Source: Candidatus Brocadia sp. (lineage in GTDB: Bacteria > Planctomycetota > Brocadiia > Brocadiales > Brocadiaceae). From it: 56,288 nt of DNA. The DNA lies in assembly GCA_011525665.1 (NCBI GenBank), contig WYAU01000082.1, positions 1-56,288 of the forward strand. The letters are read 5' to 3'. Positions within the stretch are counted from its first letter, which is position 1, and each line of letters begins with the position of its first letter. This document shows, one piece after another, positions 25,627-34,800 of the stretch. The notes below the pieces were generated by a model, which made no database searches, had not been told where the DNA came from, and saw only the letters and a program-made list of their open reading frames with translations. The position numbers and the translations under genes are program-made.

Positions 25627-25678
25627 TGATAGTCTGTTGGGGTTTAGAACCTCCCGGCTAATACCTCACAGACTATCA
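25627..25678. terminator. Long-stem hairpin between convergent genes
   Basis: TGATAGTCTGT (25627-25637) and ACAGACTATCA (25668-25678) are perfect complements separated by 30 bases, between the convergent chemoreceptor and VWA genes. It lacks a T-run, so it is either an atypical terminator or a regulatory dyad. Confidence 0.35.
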
Positions 25679-25702
25679 GTGCATTACGGTTTACAGGATG
25701 CG

Positions 25703-26713
25703 TCATAAAATAAAATACAGAGCGAGCAACGCCAGCGCACCGCCGAGAAAATACTGCGACACGTCTTTAATAATATTTTTCTTTTTGATCCCTACAATAT
25801 TCTTATGTCGTTCAAGAACCTGTTCGAAAATATGCCTGAGTTCGTTGCCTGTGGCATCATGTTGATAGGTCCCGCCCACCATTTCCGCAATTTCCCGTAA
25901 AAATGTCGGGTTTGGTTTTGTATAAATGGTTTCTCCTTCTTCCGTGACTTCGTAACCTGTCACGCTTCCCTCTTTATCTTTTTTGGGTATGGGCGATGCC
26001 TTTTTCAGGTCTCCAATGCCAACGACATAAATAGCGATATCCCTCCTCTCCAGAAGCAGTTTCACGGCCTCCGCCACCTGGCTGCGGGTAATAACCTGTT
26101 CTTCTCCATCGGTAAGGAGAATCATTACCTTTTTTGTATCTTCTTTGCTGAACGTATTCATTGCCAGGATAAACGCATTGCCGATGTTCGTCCCGTAAGG
26201 CACAAATCGCACGTAATTTTCATTAATCATATTCAATATCCGAAGGAAAACCCTTTCATAGTCATTTGTAGGGTACGGAAGCAGTGAAAAGGCACGGGCT
26301 GCGAATACTACCAGTCCAACACGGTCGACTTCCAATCCCTGCACAAGATGGGATATCTCCATCTTTGCGCGCTGTAACCGGTTGGGTTTTACATCTTCCG
26401 CAAGCATACTGATCGAAACGTCAAGCACAAAAACAATCTCCAACCCCTCCTTTTCATAATGATCCTGCGTTGTTTGCCATTTGGGTTGCAATATCACCAT
26501 TCCCATTGTACAGCAGGCTGCGCTAATGCAAGCACCTTTCAGAAGATTCCGGTGGATTGTGGGAATTTTGCTGAATCTTCCAATCAAACTTCTTTGGCCG
26601 AAGGCCTTTAACCAGGCAGACTTTCTCCGGTAAAGGAATAAATACAAAACAAACAGGAAGCCGAAGAGTATATAAACGGCAATTTTATATTCTTCGTAAT
26701 TGAAAAATAACAT
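25703..26713 (-). CDS. VWA-domain membrane protein, BatA/BatB type
   Basis: This 336-residue protein has two N-terminal membrane helices (about 11-28 and 58-76), a von Willebrand factor A domain and a C-terminal helix (about 318-336). The MIDAS is complete: DVSIS (D98, S100, S102), T175 in PYGTNIG and D202 in LLTDGEE. This is the Bat (Bacteroides aerotolerance) architecture. Bat operons usually pair VWA proteins with a TPR protein, and here the TPR protein precedes it by 22 bp. The expected MoxR ATPase and DUF58 genes are not in the window. Confidence 0.88.
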   Translation of the reverse strand: MLFFNYEEYKIAVYILFGFLFVLYLFLYRRKSAWLKAFGQRSLIGRFSKIPTIHRNLLKGACISAACCTMGMVILQPKWQTTQDHYEKEGLEIVFVLDVSISMLAEDVKPNRLQRAKMEISHLVQGLEVDRVGLVVFAARAFSLLPYPTNDYERVFLRILNMINENYVRFVPYGTNIGNAFILAMNTFSKEDTKKVMILLTDGEEQVITRSQVAEAVKLLLERRDIAIYVVGIGDLKKASPIPKKDKEGSVTGYEVTEEGETIYTKPNPTFLREIAEMVGGTYQHDATGNELRHIFEQVLERHKNIVGIKKKNIIKDVSQYFLGGALALLALYFIL

Positions 26714-26735
26714 GGAACCCCTTATTTCTTAATTT

Positions 26736-27320
26736 TTACCAGCGTATCTTTTGTTCTCCGCTATACTTGTATTTCGTGCCCCATGGGATGAGTTTTAAGG
26801 CCTCTATCCTGTCTTCCCGCTCCTGTTGTTCCGGGCTAAACATGGTATTAAACTGCTGTTCGCCCAATCTCATCCTTTCCAGGTTTTTCTTTGCCTGGAA
26901 ATCTCCGGCATCAATCTTCAGCACTTCGGCATATTGCATGGCAGCGGTAGAAAAATCCATATCTGTTGCAATGAGGTTCGCATTGTTATAGATAGCCCGT
27001 GCCTTAAGTATAGGATCGCTCGTTTCCATGGCCTTTCGGTATTCTGCGCCCGCCTTTTTCTTGTTTTCCATAAGGGTATACAGTACCCCTTTATTGTAAG
27101 CAATCACAGGGTCTTCCTTTCCCAATTTCCCCAAGATGCGGATTATTGCAGAATTTTGCACTTCATCGAGGGATGCAAGGGCATCTTTATATTTTCCCAT
27201 CTTAATCTTCCCCTCAAGCATTGCCAAAGCATAGTGTTTCTTATAATACCCGTAGCTATACAATATAAGCAAGCAGGCAAGCACGAGAAGAAATAACCTT
27301 GCAAGATTTTTTCCAGACAT
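26736..27320 (-). CDS. Membrane-anchored TPR protein, BatC-like
   Basis: This 194-residue protein has an N-terminal helix (residues 8-25) and about three TPR units (DPVIAYNKGVLY, ARAIYNNANLI, GDFQAKKNLERMR). A short charged tail ends in WGTKYKYSGEQKIRW. The NNAN-type repeat is characteristic of TPR proteins in Bat operons. It lies immediately upstream of the VWA gene, which supports a shared envelope complex. Confidence 0.75.
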   Translation of the reverse strand: MSGKNLARLFLLVLACLLILYSYGYYKKHYALAMLEGKIKMGKYKDALASLDEVQNSAIIRILGKLGKEDPVIAYNKGVLYTLMENKKKAGAEYRKAMETSDPILKARAIYNNANLIATDMDFSTAAMQYAEVLKIDAGDFQAKKNLERMRLGEQQFNTMFSPEQQEREDRIEALKLIPWGTKYKYSGEQKIRW

Positions 27321-27522
27321 TGTATTCTCCTTTATGACTCAGCCGTAAACAACAAAGCATATATTTCGAGAGTATCTTCCAAAAATAATTTTGATATTTT
27401 TACATCTTCAGAAAAAAATTTAGCTCGCATACGTGTGTATGCATGAACTTCCGTTTGCGGGACCGCGACATAAATGCCGCGCTACATGTTCCGATTCATC
27501 CGGGTCAGATAAGGTTTTGGTT

Positions 27523-27858
27523 TTATTGTTGTGGGGGTAACTCTTCGGTGTCCCGCGACTGCATTATTTCTTCGCTTGTCTGTTCCGGTTCTCCCCCGCC
27601 TGACCTGGCCTTCTGTTCTGCTTCCGCCTTTGCCCTGGCCGCCGCCTCTGCCTCACGCTGCTTTTGTAAACGTTTTTTCTCCGCTTCTCTTATATCATAT
27701 TCAAGTTCTTTGTTTAACTTATCCGGATCCGTTTTTGTATCATCAACGTAAATTTGCCGGGAAGTCTTAAACTCAATGTTAATCCGATCACTGCCACAGC
27801 CGAGAAGTGACAACGGAACACTACACACTAGTAATAGCAAATAACCCCTGGTATGCAT
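27523..27858 (-). CDS. Small lipoprotein with charged coiled coil
   Basis: This 111-residue protein starts MHTRGYLLLLVCSVPLSLLGC, a signal with lipobox (Cys 21), followed by about 90 residues rich in Glu, Lys, Arg, Ala and Gln. These include an EAEKKRLQKQREAEAAARAK helix and a Gly/Pro/Glu tail. No domain was recognised. The frame is open to 27915, but the signal fixes the start at ATG 27858. It may be co-transcribed with the Bat-like genes 200 bp downstream. Confidence 0.65.
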   Translation of the reverse strand: MHTRGYLLLLVCSVPLSLLGCGSDRINIEFKTSRQIYVDDTKTDPDKLNKELEYDIREAEKKRLQKQREAEAAARAKAEAEQKARSGGGEPEQTSEEIMQSRDTEELPPQQ

Positions 27859-28068
27859 GAAAACCTTTCTCTTTGCTTCACAATTAAACGAAGACAGGAA
27901 ACCATGGAAAATCAAAAATTAAAGCTCACAGATAAACCTGGCAACAAATGTTTGCATTAAAAAAGTAAAGGTTTATTTTTACACTCTGATTTGTCATTTT
28001 GCATTTTTATTTTTGATTTTTAATTTCGTTTTATTGTTGCACCACTGTTTGCTTTACACCATGACCCG

Positions 28069-29127
28069 TTATGAAACGAATGTTCCCAGGAGACGCTGGA
28101 TGTTTTCAGCAGAAGGCTTTGCGATCACTCCCTTTTCAGTAATAATAGCCGTAATATTTTTTGCAGGGGTGACATCAAAGGCCGGGTTAAAGACCTTGAC
28201 CCCTTCGGGTGCGGTTCTTCTACCGAATCCGTTGGTTATCTCCTCGGGGGAACGTTCTTCAATGGGAATATCCCCCCCTGATTTTATGCTTAAATCAAAA
28301 GTTGAAACAGGCGCTGCGACGTAAAAAGGAATTCCATGTTCCTTTGCCAAAATGGAGACGCCATACGTGCCGATTTTATTGGCAGTATCGCCATTGGCAG
28401 CAATCCTGTCTGCACCCACAATCACACACTGCACCTTTCCCAGCTTCATCACATGCGCAGCCATGCTGTCACATATGAGAGTCACGTCAATTCCTGCATG
28501 CTGGAGTTCCCACGCCGTCAGCCTTGCGCCTTGCAGCAGGGGACGGGTTTCATCAGCATAGACCTTGATATGCTTGCCTTGTTCTTGCGCCTTAAAAAGA
28601 ACGGCCAGTGCCGTGCCGTAATCAGCGGTAGCCAAACCACCAGCATTGCAGTGAGTTAAAACTCCGTTTCCGTCTTTGAGAAGACCAGCCCCGTTTTCGC
28701 CAATCTGCCTGCAAATGACCTTGTCTTCATTTTGTATTTTGATCGCTTCGTGGAGGAGCGCCTCCTTTATTTCCCGGACTGATTTGTTCTTGTTTTCCTC
28801 CGCAATACGCTCCATACGGGCAATCCCCCAAAAGAGATTGACGGCGGTTGGTCGCGCGGTTCGCAAATAGGACGACACCTGTTTGAGTTCCTTGAAGAAT
28901 ATATCCGCATCCTTTGCATGGACATCTTTCATGCCCAGGACAACACCCATTGCGGCCGCAATGCCAATCGCCGGCGCACCCCTCACCATGAGTGTTTTAA
29001 TTGCATGCCAGATGCTCTTTATATCCTCGCAATAAACGAATTTTAATTCGGTGGGCAACAAAGTTTGGTCGATCAGCCGGACGCGACCAGCACTGTCACC
29101 TTCCCATTCTATGGTTGGTAACGGCAT
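28069..29127 (-). CDS. mtnA: S-methyl-5-thioribose-1-phosphate isomerase
   Basis: This 352-residue protein matches the MtnA/eIF2B-like family over its full length: VRGAPAIGIAAA near residue 48, THCNAGGLATADYGTAL near 160 (catalytic Cys), and GADRIAANGDTANKIGTY near 238 (catalytic Asp). It isomerises 5-methylthioribose-1-phosphate to the ribulose form in methionine salvage, and in some organisms 5-deoxyribose-1-phosphate in the DHAP shunt. It is followed on the transcript side by nothing related, and preceded by purE and hpnG on the same strand. Confidence 0.95.
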   Translation of the reverse strand: MPLPTIEWEGDSAGRVRLIDQTLLPTELKFVYCEDIKSIWHAIKTLMVRGAPAIGIAAAMGVVLGMKDVHAKDADIFFKELKQVSSYLRTARPTAVNLFWGIARMERIAEENKNKSVREIKEALLHEAIKIQNEDKVICRQIGENGAGLLKDGNGVLTHCNAGGLATADYGTALAVLFKAQEQGKHIKVYADETRPLLQGARLTAWELQHAGIDVTLICDSMAAHVMKLGKVQCVIVGADRIAANGDTANKIGTYGVSILAKEHGIPFYVAAPVSTFDLSIKSGGDIPIEERSPEEITNGFGRRTAPEGVKVFNPAFDVTPAKNITAIITEKGVIAKPSAENIQRLLGTFVS

Positions 29128-29190
29128 TTCATCTCCCTTGATATAATATATAAAAACTCTTTCGTAATTTAAATACGAAGAATCACTGAG

Positions 29191-29697
29191 TTATGATAAT
29201 CCAAGCCCAGTCCTCACTTCTTTATCTTTCTTTACAACGTCATCTGCCAGTTTCTTTTTATACAGGACCAGTTTTTGTCTTAATACCGGATTAGAAAGGC
29301 TTAATATCTGGATCACCAATACCGCCGCATTTATAGCGCCCGATTTCCCAATACCCATGGTCGGCACCGGAATACCTGAGGGCATCTGTACCATGGAGAG
29401 AAGCGAATCCAGACCACCCAACCCGGACGTCAGCATGGGCACCCCAACGACAGGAATAGGGGTTAAACTTGCAATAACTCCTGCCAGATGTGCTGCCCCC
29501 CCCGCACCTGCAATAATCACGTCATACTTCTTTTCCGCTTCTGTCGCATACGAGTGCGCCCTTTCCGGTGAGCGATGAGCCGAAATGATATTCACGTCAA
29601 AATCCACATCAAATTCCTTCAGTATATTCATGGCCTCCTTCATTATCGGGAGATCAGAATCGCTACCCATAACAATTCCAATCTTTTTATTTGTCAT
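29191..29697 (-). CDS. purE: N5-carboxyaminoimidazole ribonucleotide mutase
   Basis: This 168-residue class I PurE has MGSDSDLPIMKEA at the N-terminus, the SAHRSPER substrate loop, and GAGGAAHLAGVIAS with the catalytic histidine. It converts N5-CAIR to CAIR in purine synthesis. purK is not adjacent. Twenty-one base pairs separate it from hpnG and about 60 from mtnA, so the three genes probably form an operon. Confidence 0.95.
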   Translation of the reverse strand: MTNKKIGIVMGSDSDLPIMKEAMNILKEFDVDFDVNIISAHRSPERAHSYATEAEKKYDVIIAGAGGAAHLAGVIASLTPIPVVGVPMLTSGLGGLDSLLSMVQMPSGIPVPTMGIGKSGAINAAVLVIQILSLSNPVLRQKLVLYKKKLADDVVKKDKEVRTGLGLS

Positions 29698-29718
29698 AAT
29701 TCACCCCACGAATGGTTT

Positions 29719-30492
29719 TTATATTAACAAAGAATTATATATTTGTGTAATAAAATTTGGGAAGAACACCGATAAGGTGTTTGTGGCAGACCGTGTTTGT
29801 TTGCGAAGGCGGTTCAGATACGGGATGCGGTGTGGTTTCTTCAGGAGATAGCTCATGGTTCCCGGTATATTGACATCCCCTCCTGCGGTTACCATATCTT
29901 CGTAAATTTCCAGATCTTCATCTGCGCCATCAGAAATTGCGCGCACAACGACAAAGGGAATTCCCATGGCAGTTGCCCGTTCTCCTATCGCAAACGATTC
30001 CATATCCACAGCAATTGCTGAAGTTTGGGACCCGATGCATTTTTTGATCGATGATTTCCGGACTATCTTATCGACAGAGAGGATATCTCCGCAATGCGAC
30101 CTGAGGTTATCCGCGCTGCTTAAAGCAACAGCAAGCTCCGCAAATGATGTATCGCAGGAAAGGGTTGCATCGACCGTTATTGCTTCTCCCCACGTTTCCT
30201 GTGAGGAATGCAGGACATGTTTTCCTATGACTAAATCACCGACTCCGACCCCCGGGTTTACGCTGCCCGCAAAACCGGAAGAAACCATTAACTGTATCCT
30301 GAAGCATTTTGACAAATGGTGAATTACATCCGATACATTTTTCCCTATACCTGACTGAACAAGGGTTATCGGAAAACCGTGAAATTCTGCCTGGTAGAAA
30401 ACAGCATGGGCATATCGAATCTTTTTAACAATATTTACCTGTGATTTCAGACAAGCCAGTTCCTGGCTTACTGCAAAGAATACCGATATCAT
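29719..30492 (-). CDS. hpnG: Hopanoid-associated nucleoside phosphorylase
   Basis: This 257-residue member of the purine nucleoside phosphorylase/MTA-SAH nucleosidase superfamily has SSGFAGSVNPGVGVGDLVIG (base-site loop), VDMESFAIG (substrate-ribose Glu) and AISDGADED (catalytic Asp region). The HpnG assignment rests on the divergent hpnH neighbour and on the family: HpnG removes adenine from adenosylhopane in extended hopanoid synthesis. Start ATG 30492 (MISVFFAVSQE) has GGGAAG upstream and fits the family; the frame extends to 30552. A general MTA/SAH nucleosidase is the alternative. Confidence 0.82.
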   Translation of the reverse strand: MISVFFAVSQELACLKSQVNIVKKIRYAHAVFYQAEFHGFPITLVQSGIGKNVSDVIHHLSKCFRIQLMVSSGFAGSVNPGVGVGDLVIGKHVLHSSQETWGEAITVDATLSCDTSFAELAVALSSADNLRSHCGDILSVDKIVRKSSIKKCIGSQTSAIAVDMESFAIGERATAMGIPFVVVRAISDGADEDLEIYEDMVTAGGDVNIPGTMSYLLKKPHRIPYLNRLRKQTRSATNTLSVFFPNFITQIYNSLLI

Positions 30493-30628
30493 AAATCTTC
30501 CCGCTAAAGTAAGAAACGTATAAATGGAATCAAATTTAATTGAAATTTTCAATACAATTTATGAAAAAGTACGTGTCTGGTTAATTACCAGACCATGAAA
30601 TGTGACAGGAAACAGCTTCAAATAATGC

Positions 30629-30655
30629 TTGACAGTATTGTATATTTGATATAGC
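30629..30655 (+). promoter_or_regulatory. Possible promoter of hpnH
   Basis: TTGACA (30629-30634) is followed after 15 bp by TATAGC (30650-30655), about 65 bp before the hpnH start in the divergent hpnG/hpnH region. The spacer is short and the -10 imperfect. Confidence 0.35.
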
Positions 30656-30719
30656 ATTCATTATTTGTGGTTTACACGAAACATTTCTGCCTTTGTTATA
30701 AATTGGAGTTCTCTTTATC

Positions 30720-31715
30720 ATGAGGGTATCATTATCATTAAGTTCTTCTCTGACAAAATATCTGATCAAGAACAAGTTCTTATCCAGGGAACGGTTTCCT
30801 TTGGTATTGATGCTGGAGGTTACACATCTCTGCAATCTTGCCTGCGAGGGTTGCGGTCGCATACACGAGTACCGGGAAACGATGCGGGAGATGTTAAGTC
30901 CCGAAGAGTGTGTTGAGGCGGTGGAGGAATGTCCGACGCCCGTTGTCTCTGTTACGGGTGGTGAACCCCTGATGCACCCCGAGATCGATAAGATTATCAG
31001 TGGTATCCTGGACAAAAAGAGACATATCTATTTATGTACCAATGGAATTTTGTTGGCAGACGCAATAAAAAAATTCAAACCGAGTAAATATTTTAACATC
31101 AACGTCCACATTGACGGCCTTGCTGAAACGCATGACGCAATCGCAGGAAAGGGTGTTTTTGAACGTGCTACCCGGGCTATTCGGGAGGCAAAACGGGCTG
31201 GATTTAATGTCTGCACAAATACCACTATATTTAAGAATACGGGTGAGGAGGAGATCGAGGAATTATTTTCATTTCTTGAGGGATTGGGTGTTGACGGCAT
31301 GCTGGTTTCTCCTGGTTTTAGTTTTGAACACAACGAGAATGAGGTATTCCTATGCCGGAATGAAATACAGGAACGATTTGGATTTATTTATGGGATTTCG
31401 AAGAAATATAAAATCCTGAACTCCCCCCTCTATTTAAAGTTTTTAAAGGGAGAAAGGTATCTCAAGTGCACGCCGTGGGGAAATCCAACGCGGAACTATC
31501 TGGGCTGGAAAAGCCCTTGCTACCTTATCACAGACACCCATTATAAAACATTTGCCGAATATATGGAGAATACGGACTGGGAGAGGTATCAGGAAGGCAA
31601 TGATCCGCGTTGTAAAAATTGCATGATGCACTGCGGTTTTGAGCCCACTGTGGTGTTAGAAGGAGGGAAGCGGTTGTCCGATATTATAGAAATGGCGAAA
31701 TGGAGTTTCAGTTAG
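30720..31715 (+). CDS. hpnH: Adenosylhopane synthase (radical SAM)
   Basis: This 331-residue radical SAM protein has cluster motif CNLACEGC (CxxxCxxC) around residues 38-45 and SAM-binding VTGGEPLMHPEI. The C-terminal HpnH signature comprises CTPWGNPTRNYLGWKSPCY and DPRCKNCMMHCGFEPT. HpnH adds a 5'-deoxyadenosyl group to diploptene to give adenosylhopane, the first step towards C35 hopanoids. GGAG lies 10 bases upstream of ATG 30720. It diverges from hpnG and is 4.8 kb from the squalene-hopene cyclase gene, so the pathway is clustered but interrupted by the 1342-residue gene. Confidence 0.93.
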   Translation: MRVSLSLSSSLTKYLIKNKFLSRERFPLVLMLEVTHLCNLACEGCGRIHEYRETMREMLSPEECVEAVEECPTPVVSVTGGEPLMHPEIDKIISGILDKKRHIYLCTNGILLADAIKKFKPSKYFNINVHIDGLAETHDAIAGKGVFERATRAIREAKRAGFNVCTNTTIFKNTGEEEIEELFSFLEGLGVDGMLVSPGFSFEHNENEVFLCRNEIQERFGFIYGISKKYKILNSPLYLKFLKGERYLKCTPWGNPTRNYLGWKSPCYLITDTHYKTFAEYMENTDWERYQEGNDPRCKNCMMHCGFEPTVVLEGGKRLSDIIEMAKWSFS

Positions 31716-31798
31716 AGAAAAAAACCACCTTAGCAACTTACGTGGTTGCGGAGGAAAGTATCGCATCTATCATAGCATCATTAATCAGATACGAATAT

Positions 31799-31861
31799 GT
31801 CATTCCCGCAAAAGCAGGAATCCAGAAAAACACTGGATTCCGGGTCAAGCCCGGAATGACA
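31799..31861. repeat. Dispersed palindromic repeat (CATTCCCGC type)
   Basis: TCATTCCCGCAAAAGCAGG at the left and CCGGGTCAAGCCCGGAATGA at the right frame an inner CCAG..CTGG pair. This is the layout of the widespread short palindromic repeats with GTCATTCCCG ends. It lies between the convergent hpnH gene and the 1342-residue gene, where such elements often sit. Confidence 0.7.
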
Positions 31862-31892
31862 GAAATTTGTAAATTTATGTTGCTATGTATAA

Positions 31893-34800
31893 TTACTGAA
31901 ATGCATGTTGAAGCAGATTAATTATTCCCATGCCTCCGAGTGGTGTAAGTGATGCAAAAAGTATAGGATTATTGCTTAATGTAGCAAAGGCGCCATTTCT
32001 TGTATTCTGAATATCTTCTATAATAAATCTTGTAAACCCTAACTCTCGCTCTAATTTCTCATTGTTTGACTCACTGCTCGTTTGTTTTTTATCCTTCATC
32101 AATTTTAGAAGCTTATCTTTTAATTGGTCAATGACTTTCTGCCGTCCTCCTTTTGCCTCACGGAACAGCATGATTGCACTATACAGTACAATCAGTATGG
32201 ACAGCACTACAACAACTGCCAGAGGCAATGTCCATTTCCAATTATCAATAAAATTATAGCGCGCAATACAGAAGATAAGTAACAAAATGAACGGGTACTT
32301 GATCATCTTTGCATTTACCTCCGTCCTTTTTGCAATAACTTTGATAATAACATACCAATAGTCGTCGTTCTGTTCGTTTCCTTTCAATTGAAATAATTCC
32401 TTTATAAACTTACGGCATTTGAACGTATCAAAAACAACATGCCAGAAGAGAAAGAACGTTAAAAAAAGGCTGGAAATCAGAATAACACGGTCTAGGCTAA
32501 AACAGAGAGAACCGCGACCGGGTATTAAAGGGTTTCCATACTTATATATAAATGCAAATCCAAGAAGTAAGTGAACACATGTAATGATAGCAACTGTTCT
32601 ATATCTCTTCCAGGTTTCGTTACTTTTTTCAAATGTATGCCACTTTTCTTTAAGATCAGCAAAAAAGCCTTCCCCTTTTTGCTCTGATAATATATGCGCT
32701 ATTTCCTCCTTATTACGCTTAACATGTTGTAGAGAGAGGGCAAAAAAGCATGTTCCAAGAAATCCGTTCAAAAGCCGGATCAATTCGGTTGGCCAAATAC
32801 TAATACCATCAAGAAATGTTATTGGTTCACCATCCGCACTGAGGGATGATTTTATTGCAAGTGCAACAAATAGTACATAAAACGCTCCCCCTATAATCCC
32901 AAGACATTTCCAGTAACACATGAACTTCAAATATGTTGGGAAATCACTAAAATCATTTTGATCAGGCAAAAATTGCCAGAAGAACCAACCAAGTATTATT
33001 ATAGGGGGAACAAACAGACATATGAAAAATTTTATCTGCACATACGTCCGATCAGGATGAAGATATAACTCCTCCTTTCGTAATTCTGTTTCTGGTGTAT
33101 GGTCTGAACTTAAATCATATTCACCCCGATACCCTATTTCAAAGATGCGAGGAGATATCTTATTTAAATTAATATCATCTTCCTTTAAACTACCCAATGC
33201 CTGCAAAGCGGCAACAAAGGCAGAGGTTTGATAGACGGATCTGAAAGGTGGGATGTCTTTTTGCAAGTTATGACGTAACTGCAGTCCATAACTCGATGCG
33301 ACGATCAGGTTCCTTGTAAAAGGTAATTCGGTATGATGCCAGAGACGGGCGTCAAGGTCTGTGGTAAAAAAAATAGTATTGCGAAATTCTTTACGAAGCG
33401 CGCGTAATATCAACAATTTATCATAAACATCGCTGCCCATTATACCAATCGCCCGAATTTTATCACGATCGTTTACGATATTTTTTACTTTTTCTGTAAG
33501 ACGTCGCATATAGTCAAATTGGTCTTGTCCCTGGGGTTGTTCGAATTTAGGATTGAAATAATCAAAATCGGTTGGTGAACTCTTCTTCTTGTCGCTATTG
33601 GAATTACCTCCGGTAGATATTTCTGAATCCCTGTTAGGCAATTTACCATCGATACCACGCATATAGGTAATGGTATGAATACGTTCAGGCCAGGTATTGC
33701 CAATCCTTTGCGGGGTTTCTTCTGAATAAGCCTTCTCTAAAAGAAGGCGATTCAATCTTTTTGTTTCCCATTGAGTATCCTCACTTAAACGGGAAAAACC
33801 AATACTGCGGTCTTCTTGAGTCTCTTTTATAATGTTAGACAATCGGTCTTTACCCCTCACTTTACCCAAAAAGTCATACAATCCAGGATTTGTTAAAAAT
33901 TCGTTTAGCCAATCGATTGGCTTGCGGGAAGCATTCAGAGGCAATAAAGGAATAAGGTCTGGAGCCTTACCAGGGTAAATGTGTGCCAAGACAAGACGGT
34001 TAAGCAATTTTATGGCATATTTTTCATCGTTGTTCAACTTGGAAAAACTTTTCTTTCTGTACCTAACTGTTTTATTATTCAATTCCTTTATAATTTTGCC
34101 AGAAGTTATCTCTCGTCGTTTTTCTGAAGGTATTTTATCATAAAAATCAGGAACTTTTAAAAGTTCATTGAGCCACTCAATGGTATGACTGGATACGTTC
34201 TTGAAAGGAGGCACTCCATAATCAGCACGCTCAATCTCAATACAGAGTGTTACGATATCATGTGGTTGTTTAAATTCGTCCTTGCGAAAGTCTATAGAAT
34301 TTAATATGTCCTCAATAATCTTCTTATAAAGCCTCTCTGGGTTCAATGGTTCCTTAAACTCACCCTTAAAGAAATCTGAATAACCCTCCTCCCGTTCACG
34401 ATATTTTTGTACAGACATAGCAAAAGAGGTCGGTAAGGCACGTCCGTAAAAGGTATCCCATTCACTAATAAGCAGTATATGATCGGAGCTATTGCTTGAC
34501 AAATTTATTTTTCGACGTGTCAACTCATCAACCAATTCATCGGTCAATTGTGAATCATTGTGAATGGTAGCTGTTAAGGAAATATCTGATTCTGTTGGGA
34601 ATAGTAATGTATAAAAAGCATCCTTTTCAAGATATTCTTCTAATTCTTTCTTAATTTGTATGAGATTTGAAATACTTTTTTGAGGTTTTTCTCTTTTAGA
34701 CATACGCTGCCCAATTTGATATATTAAAAAAAAAGGGTCTGCATTAGCCCATGGAGAATATAATATAAACTTTTTCTCTGAAGAATTCTTTAATATCTTT

